Origin: Bradyrhizobium mercantei
GTDB lineage: Bacteria > Pseudomonadota > Alphaproteobacteria > Rhizobiales > Xanthobacteraceae
NCBI RefSeq assembly: GCF_001982635.1
Contig: NZ_MKFI01000001.1
Span: forward strand, 1,320,891-1,384,890
DNA length: 64,000 bases
Direction of reading: 5' to 3'
Under the pieces are notes generated by a model. The model searched no databases, had not been told where the DNA came from, and saw nothing but the letters and a program-made list of their open reading frames with translations. The number at the start of each line of letters is the position of its first letter. The stretch's first letter is position 1. Both the position numbers and the translations under genes were made by a program. Shown one piece after another: positions 27,626 to 36,781 of the stretch.

Positions 27626-28777
27626 CTAGCCGAGCACCTGCTCGGCTTCGGTGACCGCGCAGAGCACATGGTAGAACGACGACGCCGGGATCGTGGCGAC
27701 CAGCGAATTGCCGTCGCGGTCGAACTGGTCGTACCAGCCGCCGGCCACGGGATGGCTGAGATAGTGCCGCTCCAGCAGCACGAGCGCCGCGCGCGCCTGG
27801 TCCGCCGCGCCAGCCTCGCCCGATTCAGCCTGCGCGATCCAGGCCTTCGCCAGCTCGCTCTGCGGCCACAGCCGCCTGGTGTGGCGGCGGATGTTACCCT
27901 CGGCGTCGCCCTCGTCGATCAGGCAGCCGGTGGCCCCGTCGCGATAGCGCAGCGCGGAGGCCAACAGCTCGCCACGCGGGCGCCCGGTCGGGCAGCCGGT
28001 GATCCGCTCAAATCCCTTGAGCAGCCAGACCCATTCCGCAAGATGCCCGGGCTCAACGCTGACCGGCGGGATCTTCGACCAATCCTCCTCGAAATATTCG
28101 CCGAGCGTGCGGGTCTGCTTGTCGTAGAGGCTCGCCAGGAACAGCGCGAAGAAATCGCCGGCACGGTTCTGGAACGACAAATCGTGCGTCGCGTCGAAGC
28201 AGGCGATCATCGCCTCGAACAGATGCATCTGCGGGTTCTGCCGGCGCGGCATCGACGGCGGCAAGCCTTCGTGGAAACCGCCATGGGGCGAGCGCAGCTG
28301 GTTGTCGAGGAACGCCAGCAGCGCGTCGATCTCGGCGCGGATCTGGGCGTCCTGGTCGAGGCCGTAGGCGGTCGCCAGCGCGAGCAGCACGAAGGCATGG
28401 GCGTAGGTGTCGCGCAGCGGGTCAAACACCCCGCCTTCCGCCGTCAGGCTGTAGACGAAGCCCGGCCGGCCGTCCGGCGCCTTGGCCTTGGCGAGCAGGT
28501 AGTCCAGCCCCTTCAGCGCGATCGCGCGGCCTTCCGGATACCAGCCCAGCTGAGCGGCCTTGGCGTAGCAATAGATCTGGCGCGCCTGCACCATGGTCCG
28601 GCGTGGAGCTGCGTGATCGGCTGTCCCATCCTGATGCAAGCGGTCGACAAAGCCGCCGGCCGCGCCGTCCCAGCCTGTGGTCGACCACAGCGGCAGCGCC
28701 TGGTCGATGATGCGGCGCTTCAACCTTGCGACCACGTCGGCGGCTCCGTCCGCCGCAAAGCTCTCTGCCTCAGCCAT
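27626..28777 (-). CDS. AGE-family sugar epimerase/isomerase
   Basis: A 383-aa (alpha/alpha)6-barrel protein of the N-acylglucosamine 2-epimerase/mannose isomerase family. Conserved elements are TMVQARQIYCYAKAAQLGW, LRDTYAHAFVLLALATAYG, SPHGGFHEGLP, NPQMHLFEAMIACFDAT, EPGHLAEWVWLLKGFE and RLWPQSELAKAWIAQ, where the His and Arg residues line the active site. Likely reactions are mannose-fructose isomerisation or a related 2-epimerisation. The ATG at 28777 has AGGGAGC upstream; 83 earlier in-frame codons look non-coding. It is antisense-oriented inside the second LIV locus and may supply mannose precursors for gmd. Confidence 0.87.
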   Translation of the reverse strand: MAEAESFAADGAADVVARLKRRIIDQALPLWSTTGWDGAAGGFVDRLHQDGTADHAAPRRTMVQARQIYCYAKAAQLGWYPEGRAIALKGLDYLLAKAKAPDGRPGFVYSLTAEGGVFDPLRDTYAHAFVLLALATAYGLDQDAQIRAEIDALLAFLDNQLRSPHGGFHEGLPPSMPRRQNPQMHLFEAMIACFDATHDLSFQNRAGDFFALFLASLYDKQTRTLGEYFEEDWSKIPPVSVEPGHLAEWVWLLKGFERITGCPTGRPRGELLASALRYRDGATGCLIDEGDAEGNIRRHTRRLWPQSELAKAWIAQAESGEAGAADQARAALVLLERHYLSHPVAGGWYDQFDRDGNSLVATIPASSFYHVLCAVTEAEQVLG

Positions 28778-28884
28778 CGTGCTCCCTGGAACCGTCCCAA
28801 CCTCAGCGGTCACCGTCTGATAGCACGGGCGGACCGGCACGCCACCTGCGCAAATCCTCTCAAGGACCTGCCAAAGGACCTGCC

Positions 28885-30108
28885 ATGACCGACCATTACG
28901 ACGCCCTTGAAACGCGCGATCCGGCCGAGCGCGAGGCCGCCCTGTTCGCCAGGCTGCCGGAGGTGCTGGGCAAGGCGGTGGCCGCGCCCGCCTATGCCAA
29001 TCTGCTGCAGGGCATTGATCCCGCATCCATCACCAGCCGGGAGGCGCTGGCGGGCCTGCCGGTGCTGCGCAAGTCGGAATTGCCGGCCCTGCACAAGGCC
29101 GCCCCGCCGTTCGGCGGCTTTGTGGCCGATGCGCCCGGCTCGTTCGCCCGGCTGTTCACCTCGCCCGGACCGATCTTCGAACCCGAAGGCCGCCAGACAG
29201 ACCCCTGGCGCGGCGCGCGGGCGCTGTTTGCGGCGGGCTTTCGCGAGGGCGACGTGGTGCTGAACACCTTCAGCTATCACCTCACCCCCGGGGGCTTCAT
29301 CTTCGACGCCTCGGCGCGGGCGCTCGGCTGCGCCGTGATCCCGGCGGGACCGGGCAACACCGAGCAACAATTCGAGCTGATCGAGGCCTATCGCCCGGTC
29401 GGCTATAGCGGCACACCTGATTTCCTGAAGATCCTGCTCGATGCCGCCGCGACCGCCGGCCGCGATGTGTCCTCGATCAAGCGCGCACTGGTGTCAGGCG
29501 CGGCATTCCCCAAATCGCTGCAGGAGGAGATGAAGTCGCGCGGCGTCGAAGCCTACCAGGCGTTCGGCACCGCCGATCTCGGCCTGATCGCATTCGAGAC
29601 GCCGGCCCGCGAGGGAATGACGGTCAACGAGGATTTGATCCTGGAGATCGTCAAGCCCGGCACCGGCGATCCCGTCGCGCCGGGTGATGTCGGCGAGATC
29701 GTGGTGACCTCGCTCGACCCGCATCATCCCTGGATCCGCCTTGCGCTCGGCGACCTGACCGCCGCCCTGCCCGGCGCGAGCCGGTGCGGACGCACCAACA
29801 TGCGCATCAAGGGCTGGATGGGCCGCGCCGACCAGACCACCAAGGTGAAGGGCATGTTTGTCCGCCCCGAGCAGATCGCGGAGATCGGCAAGCGCCACCC
29901 GGAGCTCGGACGGCTCCGCCTCGTGGTCACGCGCGCCGGCGAGGCCGATGCAATGACGCTGAAAGCCGAATGCGCCTCAGCGCCGGAGGCCCTGCAGGGC
30001 GAAGTTGCGACAACACTGCGTGCAGTGACAAAACTCGGCGGCGCGGTCGAGCTGGTCGCTGCGGGCTCGCTGCCGAACGACGGCAAGGTGATTGCGGACG
30101 AGCGATAG
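28885..30108 (+). CDS. PaaK-like (phenylacetate-CoA ligase family) AMP-binding protein
   Basis: A 407-aa protein with the short PaaK architecture: YANLLQGIDPASI near the N-terminus, RALVSGAAFPKSLQEEM, YQAFGTADLGLIAFE and the C-terminal subdomain start GRADQTTKVKGMFVRPEQI. The usual Ser/Thr/Gly-rich phosphate loop is replaced by RLFTSPGPIFEPEG, so ATP handling may differ from typical ligases. It lies at the end of the second LIV locus, divergent from the AGE gene by 107 bases. Substrate unknown, plausibly an aromatic acid. Confidence 0.85.
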   Translation: MTDHYDALETRDPAEREAALFARLPEVLGKAVAAPAYANLLQGIDPASITSREALAGLPVLRKSELPALHKAAPPFGGFVADAPGSFARLFTSPGPIFEPEGRQTDPWRGARALFAAGFREGDVVLNTFSYHLTPGGFIFDASARALGCAVIPAGPGNTEQQFELIEAYRPVGYSGTPDFLKILLDAAATAGRDVSSIKRALVSGAAFPKSLQEEMKSRGVEAYQAFGTADLGLIAFETPAREGMTVNEDLILEIVKPGTGDPVAPGDVGEIVVTSLDPHHPWIRLALGDLTAALPGASRCGRTNMRIKGWMGRADQTTKVKGMFVRPEQIAEIGKRHPELGRLRLVVTRAGEADAMTLKAECASAPEALQGEVATTLRAVTKLGGAVELVAAGSLPNDGKVIADER

Positions 30109-30209
30109 GCATCGCGACCATCCCTGGCCTGGTCAATCCGCATTTGTCGCGCGCGGCATTGTGAACTATTGAACTGGCTCATGCCGCGCGGAGACGGGAT
30201 CATCACCTC

Positions 30210-30740
30210 ATGAGCAGCGCTTCCGGAGATCAGCCGCGCAGGCCGGCGGTTTTCTTCGATCGGGACGGCGTCCTGAACAGGGATATCGGCTATCTGTTCG
30301 AAAGCCACAGGCTGATCTGGATCGACGGCGCGCGCGAGGCGGTGAAGGCCGTCAACGACAGGGGTTATTTTGCGTTTGTCGTGACCAATCAGTCAGGCGT
30401 TGCGAGAGGCCTCTATGAGGAGGTGCATATCCAGCAACTCCATGAGTGGATGGCCGCCGAGCTCGGCAAGATCGGCGCGCATATCGACGCCTTCGAATAC
30501 TGCCCGTTCCATCCTGAAGGCACCGTGGAGCGATATGGGCAGGTCAGCCATCGCCGCAAACCGGCGCCGGGCATGATCAACGACCTGCTGGCGCGCTTTC
30601 CGGTCGACGTTGAGCGGAGCTTTCTGGTCGGCGACCAGCCGACCGATCTCGAGGCCGCGCGCGCGGCGGGCCTGAAAGGCTACCTGTTCCCGGGCTCCAA
30701 CCTGGAGCAGTTCCTGAGGCCGTTGCTGCGGCGAGACTGA
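30210..30740 (+). CDS. gmhB: GmhB-like HAD phosphatase with degenerate zinc site
   Basis: A 176-aa HAD-IIIA protein of the D-glycero-D-manno-heptose 1,7-bisphosphate 7-phosphatase/histidinol-phosphatase family. The nucleophile motif FFDRDGVLNRD (Asp17, Asp19), TNQSGVARG, RRKPAPGM and FLVGDQPTDLEAARAAG are intact. The structural zinc loop CPHHP...CxC of typical GmhB is altered: Cys98 remains, but the His position is Phe100 and the two later Cys positions are Ser113 and Arg115. It probably dephosphorylates a sugar phosphate for LPS or polysaccharide synthesis. Confidence 0.85.
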   Translation: MSSASGDQPRRPAVFFDRDGVLNRDIGYLFESHRLIWIDGAREAVKAVNDRGYFAFVVTNQSGVARGLYEEVHIQQLHEWMAAELGKIGAHIDAFEYCPFHPEGTVERYGQVSHRRKPAPGMINDLLARFPVDVERSFLVGDQPTDLEAARAAGLKGYLFPGSNLEQFLRPLLRRD

Positions 30741-30772
30741 GCCCCGCGCGCGGTGTGCGACGGCAATCGCGA

Positions 30773-31870
30773 TCAGAACTTTCGAACCAACTCGATCACT
30801 TCGTCCTGCTGCTGGCGCGTGATCTCGGCGAACATCGGCAGCGAGAGAATCCGGCCCTGGTCGCGATGGGCGTTGGGGAACTGCTCCGGCCGGTGGTCGA
30901 ACCGCGCATAGGCCGGCAGGAACGGCAGTGCGGTGGGGTAGTTGATCGCGATCTGCACGCCATTGGCGTTCAGGTGCGCGGCGAGCGCGTCGCGGCGCGG
31001 ATGCCTGATCGTGTAGAGGTGATAGACGTGGCTTCGCGCCGGCGCGACCTCGGGCACCACAACGTCCTCGATCTGGTTGAGGCCGGCATCATAGACTTCG
31101 GCCGCGGCCTGCCGGGCCTCGGTCCACGCTTCGAGGTGCGGCAGCTTGGCCGAGAGGATCGCGGCCTGCATGCCGTCGAGCCGGCTGTTGATGCCCTCGA
31201 TATGGTGCTGGTGCTTCACCAGCCCGCCATGGCGCGCCAACATTGCCATCTGCTCGGCGAGCGCCGCATCGTTGGTGACGACCGCGCCGGCGTCGCCCAT
31301 CGCGCCGAGATTCTTGCCGGGATAGAATGAATAGGTCGCGGCCTCGCCGAAGGTGCCGACCATGCGGCCCTTGTAGCGCGCGAGATGGGCCTGGGCGCAA
31401 TCCTCGATCACCCAGAGCTTGTGCTTGCGCGCGATCGCCATGATCGCGTCCATGTCCGCGGGCTGGCCGTACAAATGCACCGGGATGATGCCCACCGTGC
31501 GCGGCGTGATCGCCGCCTCGATCGCGGCCGGATCGATCGTGAACGTCGCGTCGTCGGTGTCGCAGAACACGACGGTGGCGCCGGAATGGGTGACCATCGC
31601 CGCGGTCGAGATCCACGAATGCGCCGTCGTGATCACCTCGTCACCCGGCTGCACCTTCAGCGCGCGCATGGCGAGGTAGAGCGCGTCGGTGCCGTTGGCG
31701 CAAGACACGCAATGCGCAACCTCCGCAGCTGCGGCGAACTCGCGCTCGAAGGCGTCGACATAGCCGCCGCGGATGAAGGCGTTGTCGCGGATCACGCCGG
31801 CGATCGCCGCATCAATCTCGCCCTTGATCGACTGGTACTGCAGTTGCAGGTCGGCATACGGCACAGCCAT
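30773..31870 (-). CDS. DegT/DnrJ/EryC1 PLP aminotransferase (WbpE-like)
   Basis: A 365-aa nucleotide-sugar aminotransferase. The PLP lysine is Lys186 in YSFYPGKNLGAMGDAG; SCANGTDALYLAMRALKVQPGDEV and VIEDCAQAH supply phosphate and ring contacts. The start VPYADLQLQYQSIKGEIDAA and overall length match enzymes that aminate C3 of UDP-sugars (WbpE/WlbC, FdtB). It is the last gene of a three-gene minus-strand set with an acetyltransferase and a Gfo/Idh/MocA oxidoreductase, the expected trio for making a 3-acetamido sugar acid. It is convergent with gmhB. Confidence 0.9.
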   Translation of the reverse strand: MAVPYADLQLQYQSIKGEIDAAIAGVIRDNAFIRGGYVDAFEREFAAAAEVAHCVSCANGTDALYLAMRALKVQPGDEVITTAHSWISTAAMVTHSGATVVFCDTDDATFTIDPAAIEAAITPRTVGIIPVHLYGQPADMDAIMAIARKHKLWVIEDCAQAHLARYKGRMVGTFGEAATYSFYPGKNLGAMGDAGAVVTNDAALAEQMAMLARHGGLVKHQHHIEGINSRLDGMQAAILSAKLPHLEAWTEARQAAAEVYDAGLNQIEDVVVPEVAPARSHVYHLYTIRHPRRDALAAHLNANGVQIAINYPTALPFLPAYARFDHRPEQFPNAHRDQGRILSLPMFAEITRQQQDEVIELVRKF

Positions 31871-31888
31871 CGGTATTCCCCTGTTGCC

Positions 31889-32356
31889 CTATTGGCTCGC
31901 CAGCAGCCGGCGCGCCGGATTGCCGGCATAGGTGCCTGATATCGTGATGTCCTTGGTCACCACGGATCCCGCGCCGATGACCACGTCGTCGGCGATCCTG
32001 ACCGGCATGATGGTGGCGTTGGAGCCGATCGACACCCGGTTGCCGATCACCGTCTCGCGCCACAGCTCCTTGCGTCCGCGCGCCGGACCGCCGGTGGAGA
32101 ACGTGTCGTTGACGAACATCACGCCATGCCCGACGAAGCAGTCCTCGCCGATGGTGACGAGCTCGCAGACGAAGGCATGCGACTGCACACGGGTGCGCGC
32201 GCCGACCACCACGCCCTTCTGGATTTCGGTGAAAGGCCCGATGAAGCAATCGTCGCCGAGCGTGCAGCCATAGAGATTGCAGGGCTCGACGATCTTGACG
32301 CGTTCGCCGAACGCGACATCGCGCACGCTGGCCTGATGCACTTCCGGCCGATTCAC
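31889..32356 (-). CDS. Left-handed beta-helix (hexapeptide) acyltransferase, WbpD/WlbB-like
   Basis: A 155-aa acyltransferase built almost wholly of hexapeptide repeats (YGCTLGDDCFIGPFTEIQ, ETVIGNRVSIGSNATIM, VIGAGSVVTKDITISGTYA). The VFVNDTFS segment, like the VFTNVNNPR loop of WbpD, holds the Asn that binds the amino group. It would transfer acetyl from acetyl-CoA to a UDP-3-amino sugar. The GTG start overlaps the oxidoreductase stop (GTGA), so the pair is translationally coupled. Confidence 0.88.
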   Translation of the reverse strand: MNRPEVHQASVRDVAFGERVKIVEPCNLYGCTLGDDCFIGPFTEIQKGVVVGARTRVQSHAFVCELVTIGEDCFVGHGVMFVNDTFSTGGPARGRKELWRETVIGNRVSIGSNATIMPVRIADDVVIGAGSVVTKDITISGTYAGNPARRLLASQ

Positions 32357-33414
32357 GAAACGACACCCAACCGGCTCAGGCGCGGCGTGAAGCGAAGCGC
32401 GACTTCCTCGCCGGTTTCGATCGACTCATAGAGCGCCGAGATCAGCTCCAGGCTCTTGCGGCCCTCGAGCCCGTCGACCAGCGCCGCGCGCTGATTCTCC
32501 AGGCAATCGACCACGTGATGGTAGTAGGCCTGATGGCCGAAGCCGTAGACGTTGGGCGGGTTGACCGAGAACTTCTCCACGACGTCCTTGTCCGACGGCA
32601 GCTCGTCGACAAAGCGCCAGTGCCGGATCTGATTGACCGCGAAACCGGAGATCTCGACGGTGCCGTTTTCGCCGAGGATCGACAGCGAGCCCTCGAGGTC
32701 GGTCGGGCGCGCCGCGGTGGTCGCCTCGATGATGCCGAGCGCACCGTTGCGGAACTTGAGCGTCGCGACCGCGGTGTCCTCGGTTTCGATCCTGGCCAGC
32801 GCCGTCGTCGCGCGCGCATGCACGCTCACCACGTCGCCGAAGAACCACTCCAGCATGTCGACATGATGGCTCGCCTGATTGGTCAGCACGCCGCCGTCAT
32901 AGGCCCAGGTGCCGCGCCAATCGTCCTGGTCGTAATAGGCCTGGTCGCGGCACCAGCGCACCCGGACCGTGCCCAGGATGAGCTTGCCGAAGCGGCCGGC
33001 ATCGAGCGCCTCACGCGCCTTGACCACAGGCACGTTGAAGCGGTTCTGCTTGACGATGAACATCTTGACGCCGGCCTGGTCGCAGGCGCGGATCATGTCG
33101 TCGGCGTCCTGCAGCCGCAGCGCCATCGGCTTTTCGACCACGACGTGCTTGCCTGCCCTGGCACAGGCGATCACATGCGCGGGATGCAGCCCGCTCGGCG
33201 TCAGCACGGCAACCGCGTCGATATCCTTGCGGGCCAGGAATTCGTCCATGTCGTAATGGGCAGCAACGCCGAACTTGCCCGCGACCGCATCCGCGCGCGC
33301 ACGGATCGGATCGCAGACCGCAACCAGGCTCGCTCCCGCGATGTGATTGCCACCCAGGAGATCGGAATGACGCTTGGCGATACGCCCGCACCCGAGCAGG
33401 CCAAATCTGATCAT
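32353..33414 (-). CDS. Gfo/Idh/MocA-family oxidoreductase (WlbA-like)
   Basis: A 353-aa NAD-dependent sugar oxidoreductase. The N-terminal Rossmann start is IRFGLLGCGRIAKRHSDLL, the cofactor/catalytic motif is VVEKPMALRLQDADDMI (EKP Lys), and the substrate domain contains KQNRFNVPVVKAREAL and YDGGVLTNQASHHVDMLEW with the catalytic His. This pattern resembles WlbA-type enzymes that oxidise C3 of UDP-GlcNAc uronate. The ATG at 33414 places the Rossmann motif at the N-terminus. It starts the WlbA-WlbB-WlbC-like trio. Confidence 0.88.
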   Translation of the reverse strand: MIRFGLLGCGRIAKRHSDLLGGNHIAGASLVAVCDPIRARADAVAGKFGVAAHYDMDEFLARKDIDAVAVLTPSGLHPAHVIACARAGKHVVVEKPMALRLQDADDMIRACDQAGVKMFIVKQNRFNVPVVKAREALDAGRFGKLILGTVRVRWCRDQAYYDQDDWRGTWAYDGGVLTNQASHHVDMLEWFFGDVVSVHARATTALARIETEDTAVATLKFRNGALGIIEATTAARPTDLEGSLSILGENGTVEISGFAVNQIRHWRFVDELPSDKDVVEKFSVNPPNVYGFGHQAYYHHVVDCLENQRAALVDGLEGRKSLELISALYESIETGEEVALRFTPRLSRLGVVS

Positions 33415-33767
33415 GCACAGGCCCTGTCTTGATCTCGTGGCCGGCCATTGCAGCCAGCCGAAGAGCCGAGGGAACAAGCGGCCTTGCGAGCCGCACGGTA
33501 GCGTTCCATTACCCAGAAAACGCGGGATAAGGCAAGGCCATGCGCCGATCGAGGCGGCAGGGCCGCGGCTGATCTGTTGCCGTGTTGCCGGCCCTGCCCC
33601 GACCGAGGCGCAGGCGGCATTTGCGTCATTGGGCAGGAATCATAGAATGAGGCATAAGCATAATCCGGCATAATTCTTGTCGTCCTACCGGGGCCGTGCC
33701 ATGTCCCCTGCCGAATACGATAACCACCAGCGAAACAGCCCAGACGCACAGCCCGACACGGCGGTAA
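33415..33767. promoter_or_regulatory. Divergent intergenic region with AT-rich candidate promoter
   Basis: About 350 bases between the oxidoreductase and the Wzy-like gene. Most is GC-rich without a credible frame. Around 33630-33680 is an AT-rich patch with three GCATAA units (the first two adjacent), the best candidate for a plus-strand promoter. No palindromic repeat of the dispersed families is present. Confidence 0.4.
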
Positions 33768-35138
33768 ATGACAATGAACGATCGCGTTATTCAGCTGGAG
33801 CCGGGTTTCGGTTGGCCCCAGGCCAGACTGGCCCTGCTGGCCTTTGCCCATATCGTGGTTTGCGCCGTTTCGCTGTACTGCATCACGATCATCAATTCGT
33901 TCCCGGGCATCATCGGCTACGACAAGTCGCACCTTGCAGCTGCGATCCTGAACGTCGTGGCGTTCAGCCCGGTCGTCATCCTGTTCGCAATCGGACGCTT
34001 CAGCTTTGGCTATCTCGTCGGGTTCTACTTCTACATCATGATCCTGGGATATCTCTGGCTGATCGAGTTTTCGCTGCTCGATTACGATCACCGCCTGGCG
34101 CTTGCCTCGATCGTGCTGTCGGGATTTGCATTCCTCGCACCGTCGCTGTTCATCACCGCGCCGCTGCGGCAGGCGGTCGTGATGCCGGCCCGCGCCTTCC
34201 ACATGCTGCCGACCGTCATCCTGATCGCCTCGGCGGCCATCATCGGCATCGGCTCGCTTTATCACCTCAAGCTGGTCGATCTCACCGAGATGTACAAATA
34301 TCGCGCGGAGGTGGCGTTGCCGGCCTCCCTGCGCTACGCGGTGTGGATCTTCTCGAACGCCCTGTTGCCGTTCGCCTTTGCCTGCTTCGTCGTCAGCAAA
34401 CGGATCTGGCAGGCGGCGATCGTGCTGCTGCTGATGCTTCTGTTCTACCCGATCATGCTGACCAAGATGGCGCTGTTTGCCCCGGTCTGGCTGCTGTTTC
34501 TCGCAGTCATCGGCAAACTGGTGACTGAGGCAAGGGTTACGACGATCCTGTCGTTCTTCCTGCCTGTCCTGATCGGATTGATCTTGTTCTTCCTGGTCAA
34601 GGCTGACGTGTTTCCGCTCAATCCCGGACTGGTTTATTTCGGCACCGTCAACACCAGGATGGTCGCGATCCCGTCGCTCGCCCTCGAGGTTTACAACAAC
34701 TACTTCTCAGCGCACCCGCTGACCCATTTCTGCCAAATCAACGTTCTGAAGCTCGTGGTTGCTTGTCCCTATGGCGAGCCGATATGGGCCGTGATGGCCA
34801 GGTCCTACGATCTCGGTGCCTTCAATGCGTCGCTGTTTGCGACCGAAGGGGTCGCCTCCGTCGGGCTTGTGCTCGCCCCGGTATCCGCGCTGGGCTGCGG
34901 CCTGATCATTGCTCTCGGCAACCGGCTGTCGTCCGGCTTGCCGCCGCAATTTGTGCTGCTGTCCGCCGGGCTCCTCCCCCAGGTTCTCCTCAACGTGCCG
35001 CTTTCGACCGGCCTGCTCACGAACGGCACCGGCCTATTGTTCCTGCTCTGGTACATCGCGCCGCGCGCAGCCTTCGAGCGGGCGGCCGCGCCGGCGGCCG
35101 CCGTGAGTGAGGCCCTACCGGCGACAAGTGCCGGCTAG
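33768..35138 (+). CDS. Polytopic membrane protein, putative O-antigen polymerase-like (Wzy)
   Basis: A 456-aa protein with roughly ten to twelve hydrophobic segments (for example LLAFAHIVVCAVSLYCITII, FAFLAPSLFITAPL, LLLMLLFYPIMLTKMAL) and one large loop near residues 280-350 that contains PLNPGLVYFGTVNTRMVAIP. Length and helix pattern fit Wzy-type polymerases or related polysaccharide membrane proteins, which have little sequence identity; I do not see a diagnostic motif. A second ATG six bases on (33774) is equally possible. It is alone on the plus strand among minus-strand polysaccharide genes. Confidence 0.6.
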   Translation: MTMNDRVIQLEPGFGWPQARLALLAFAHIVVCAVSLYCITIINSFPGIIGYDKSHLAAAILNVVAFSPVVILFAIGRFSFGYLVGFYFYIMILGYLWLIEFSLLDYDHRLALASIVLSGFAFLAPSLFITAPLRQAVVMPARAFHMLPTVILIASAAIIGIGSLYHLKLVDLTEMYKYRAEVALPASLRYAVWIFSNALLPFAFACFVVSKRIWQAAIVLLLMLLFYPIMLTKMALFAPVWLLFLAVIGKLVTEARVTTILSFFLPVLIGLILFFLVKADVFPLNPGLVYFGTVNTRMVAIPSLALEVYNNYFSAHPLTHFCQINVLKLVVACPYGEPIWAVMARSYDLGAFNASLFATEGVASVGLVLAPVSALGCGLIIALGNRLSSGLPPQFVLLSAGLLPQVLLNVPLSTGLLTNGTGLLFLLWYIAPRAAFERAAAPAAAVSEALPATSAG

Positions 35139-35204
35139 CGCGCGCGGCTCTGAACCCGAAGAATTGCCGGCGCGACGGACCAACCGGAGCGCCGGCAGGA
35201 TCGC

Positions 35205-36521
35205 CTAGGCGCGAATGATATTGTCTGCCGGCTGGGAAAACTTTCCGCGACAATCGACCAGCAGCGGAGCATGCGCGCCGAGCATCTGATAGTCGAACTT
35301 GTCGTGGTCGGTTGCGAGCAGGACGCAATCGAAGCGCCGCAGATTGTCCTCGGTGAGCGCGACACTCGACAGATCGAACGAATGCGCCCGCATCTTCGGG
35401 AACGTGGCGACGTGCGGATCGCTGTAGGCGACCTTGGCGCCGAGATCGCGAAGCCTCTCCATCAGCAGCACCGACGGCGACTCGCGAACGTCATCGACAT
35501 TCTTCTTGTAGGCAATGCCGAGCACCAGGATCGAGCTGCCGCTGATCGACTTGTGCCGCTGATTGAGCGCCAGCGAGATCTTCGACACGACGTAATCCGG
35601 CATCGAGGAGTTGATCTCGCCGGCGAGCTCGATGAAGCGCGTGTGCATGCCGTATTCCCGGGCCTTCCACGTCAAGTAGAACGGGTCGATCGGAATGCAG
35701 TGCCCGCCGATGCCCGGACCCGGGTAATACGGGACAAATCCGAACGGCTTGGTCGCCGCCGCGCGGATCACCTCGTGAATGTCGATCCCCATCTTGTCGG
35801 CAACCATCTTCATCTCGTTGACGAGACCGATGTTCACCGACCGATGGATGTTCTCCAGCAGCTTCGTCAGCTCGGCGGCCTGGGTCGAGCTCACCGGAAC
35901 GACCTTGTCGATCACCTGGCGATAGAGGGCGATGCCTGCCTCGAGACATGCGGGCGTGCAGCCACCGCAGACTTTCGGGATCGACCGGGTGGTGAAATTC
36001 TGGTTGCCGGGATCTTCGCGTTCCGGCGAGAAGACCAGGAAGATGTCGCTGCCGACGGTGAGGCCGCATTTCTCGATGCGCGGCTTCAGCTCCTCCTCCG
36101 TCGTGCCAGGGTAGGTCGTGCTTTCGAGCGACAGCACCATTCCCTTGTGGAGATACGGCAGCAGCGATTCCGTCGTATTCAGCACGAAGCTGAGATCGGG
36201 CTCACGATATTTGTTGAGCGGGGTCGGAACGCAAAGGATGAGCGCATCGACTTCCTTCGCGCGGGAGAAATCCGTGGTCGGCTCGAACCCAAGCTCGGTC
36301 GCATTCCTGATGCTGGCGCTCGAGATGTGCTCGATGTAGGAATCGCCCGCGCGAAGCCGGTCCACCTTGGATTGATCAATGTCGAAGCCGACCACCTTGT
36401 AACCCACCTCGCAATAGCGAAGCATCAGGGGCAGGCCGACATAACCCAGACCGACGATTCCAATTTTTGCCGTCTTGCGGTCAAGCTTCTCGATCAGCTC
36501 AGCTTTCATCTCAAGCGCCAT
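35205..36521 (-). CDS. wbpA: Nucleotide-sugar dehydrogenase, UDP-GlcNAc 6-dehydrogenase-like (WbpA family)
   Basis: A 438-aa UDP-sugar dehydrogenase that oxidises C6 twice to a uronic acid with NAD. Rossmann motif [17 protein letters not shown] (residues 20-35), substrate segment [22 protein letters not shown], the central helix Lys region [20 protein letters not shown], and the catalytic Cys275 in GGHCIPIDP are all present. The IPKVCGG pattern and length fit the UDP-GlcNAc (WbpA/WecC/TviB) branch rather than UDP-glucose. It ends the long minus-strand operon and would supply UDP-GlcNAcA to the WbpB-type oxidoreductases. Confidence 0.88.
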   Translation of the reverse strand: MALEMKAELIEKLDRKTAKIGIVGLGYVGLPLMLRYCEVGYKVVGFDIDQSKVDRLRAGDSYIEHISSASIRNATELGFEPTTDFSRAKEVDALILCVPTPLNKYREPDLSFVLNTTESLLPYLHKGMVLSLESTTYPGTTEEELKPRIEKCGLTVGSDIFLVFSPEREDPGNQNFTTRSIPKVCGGCTPACLEAGIALYRQVIDKVVPVSSTQAAELTKLLENIHRSVNIGLVNEMKMVADKMGIDIHEVIRAAATKPFGFVPYYPGPGIGGHCIPIDPFYLTWKAREYGMHTRFIELAGEINSSMPDYVVSKISLALNQRHKSISGSSILVLGIAYKKNVDDVRESPSVLLMERLRDLGAKVAYSDPHVATFPKMRAHSFDLSSVALTEDNLRRFDCVLLATDHDKFDYQMLGAHAPLLVDCRGKFSQPADNIIRA

Positions 36522-36781
36522 CTAGTTCTGGTGAAGAAGTGCCCCACGCGGGACGTTGTTTTGGTCGTCTACCGCCGAAGAGATGCCTTCGGCGCCTAAT
36601 TCCGCTTGCGGTTGCATAGCCTCGTTGGGCCGGATGGACAAGCCCAAAGCCGAAGCTGCGCAGCCGGCATGGAACGTCAATTCCGAGGACCTAGCGGTCT
36701 CGCCGGCAGCACCGTTGACGGCAGCGCCCTCAGGAATTGCGGCCGCGCCCGGACCATGCTGAACCGTGCTGTTCAGCGAAC

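Noticed and set aside
36757..36776. Inverted repeat GCTGAAC-N6-GTTCAGC after the SDR gene, at first taken as a fourth GTTCA site
   Set aside because: The arms are in the opposite arrangement (TGAAC then GTTCA), so it is not the same site; it also lacks a T-tract for a convincing terminator.
36522..36781. Short open frames on both strands in the gap beside the WbpA-like gene
   Set aside because: They overlap each other, lack ribosome sites and show no family features; I regard the 260-base gap as non-coding.
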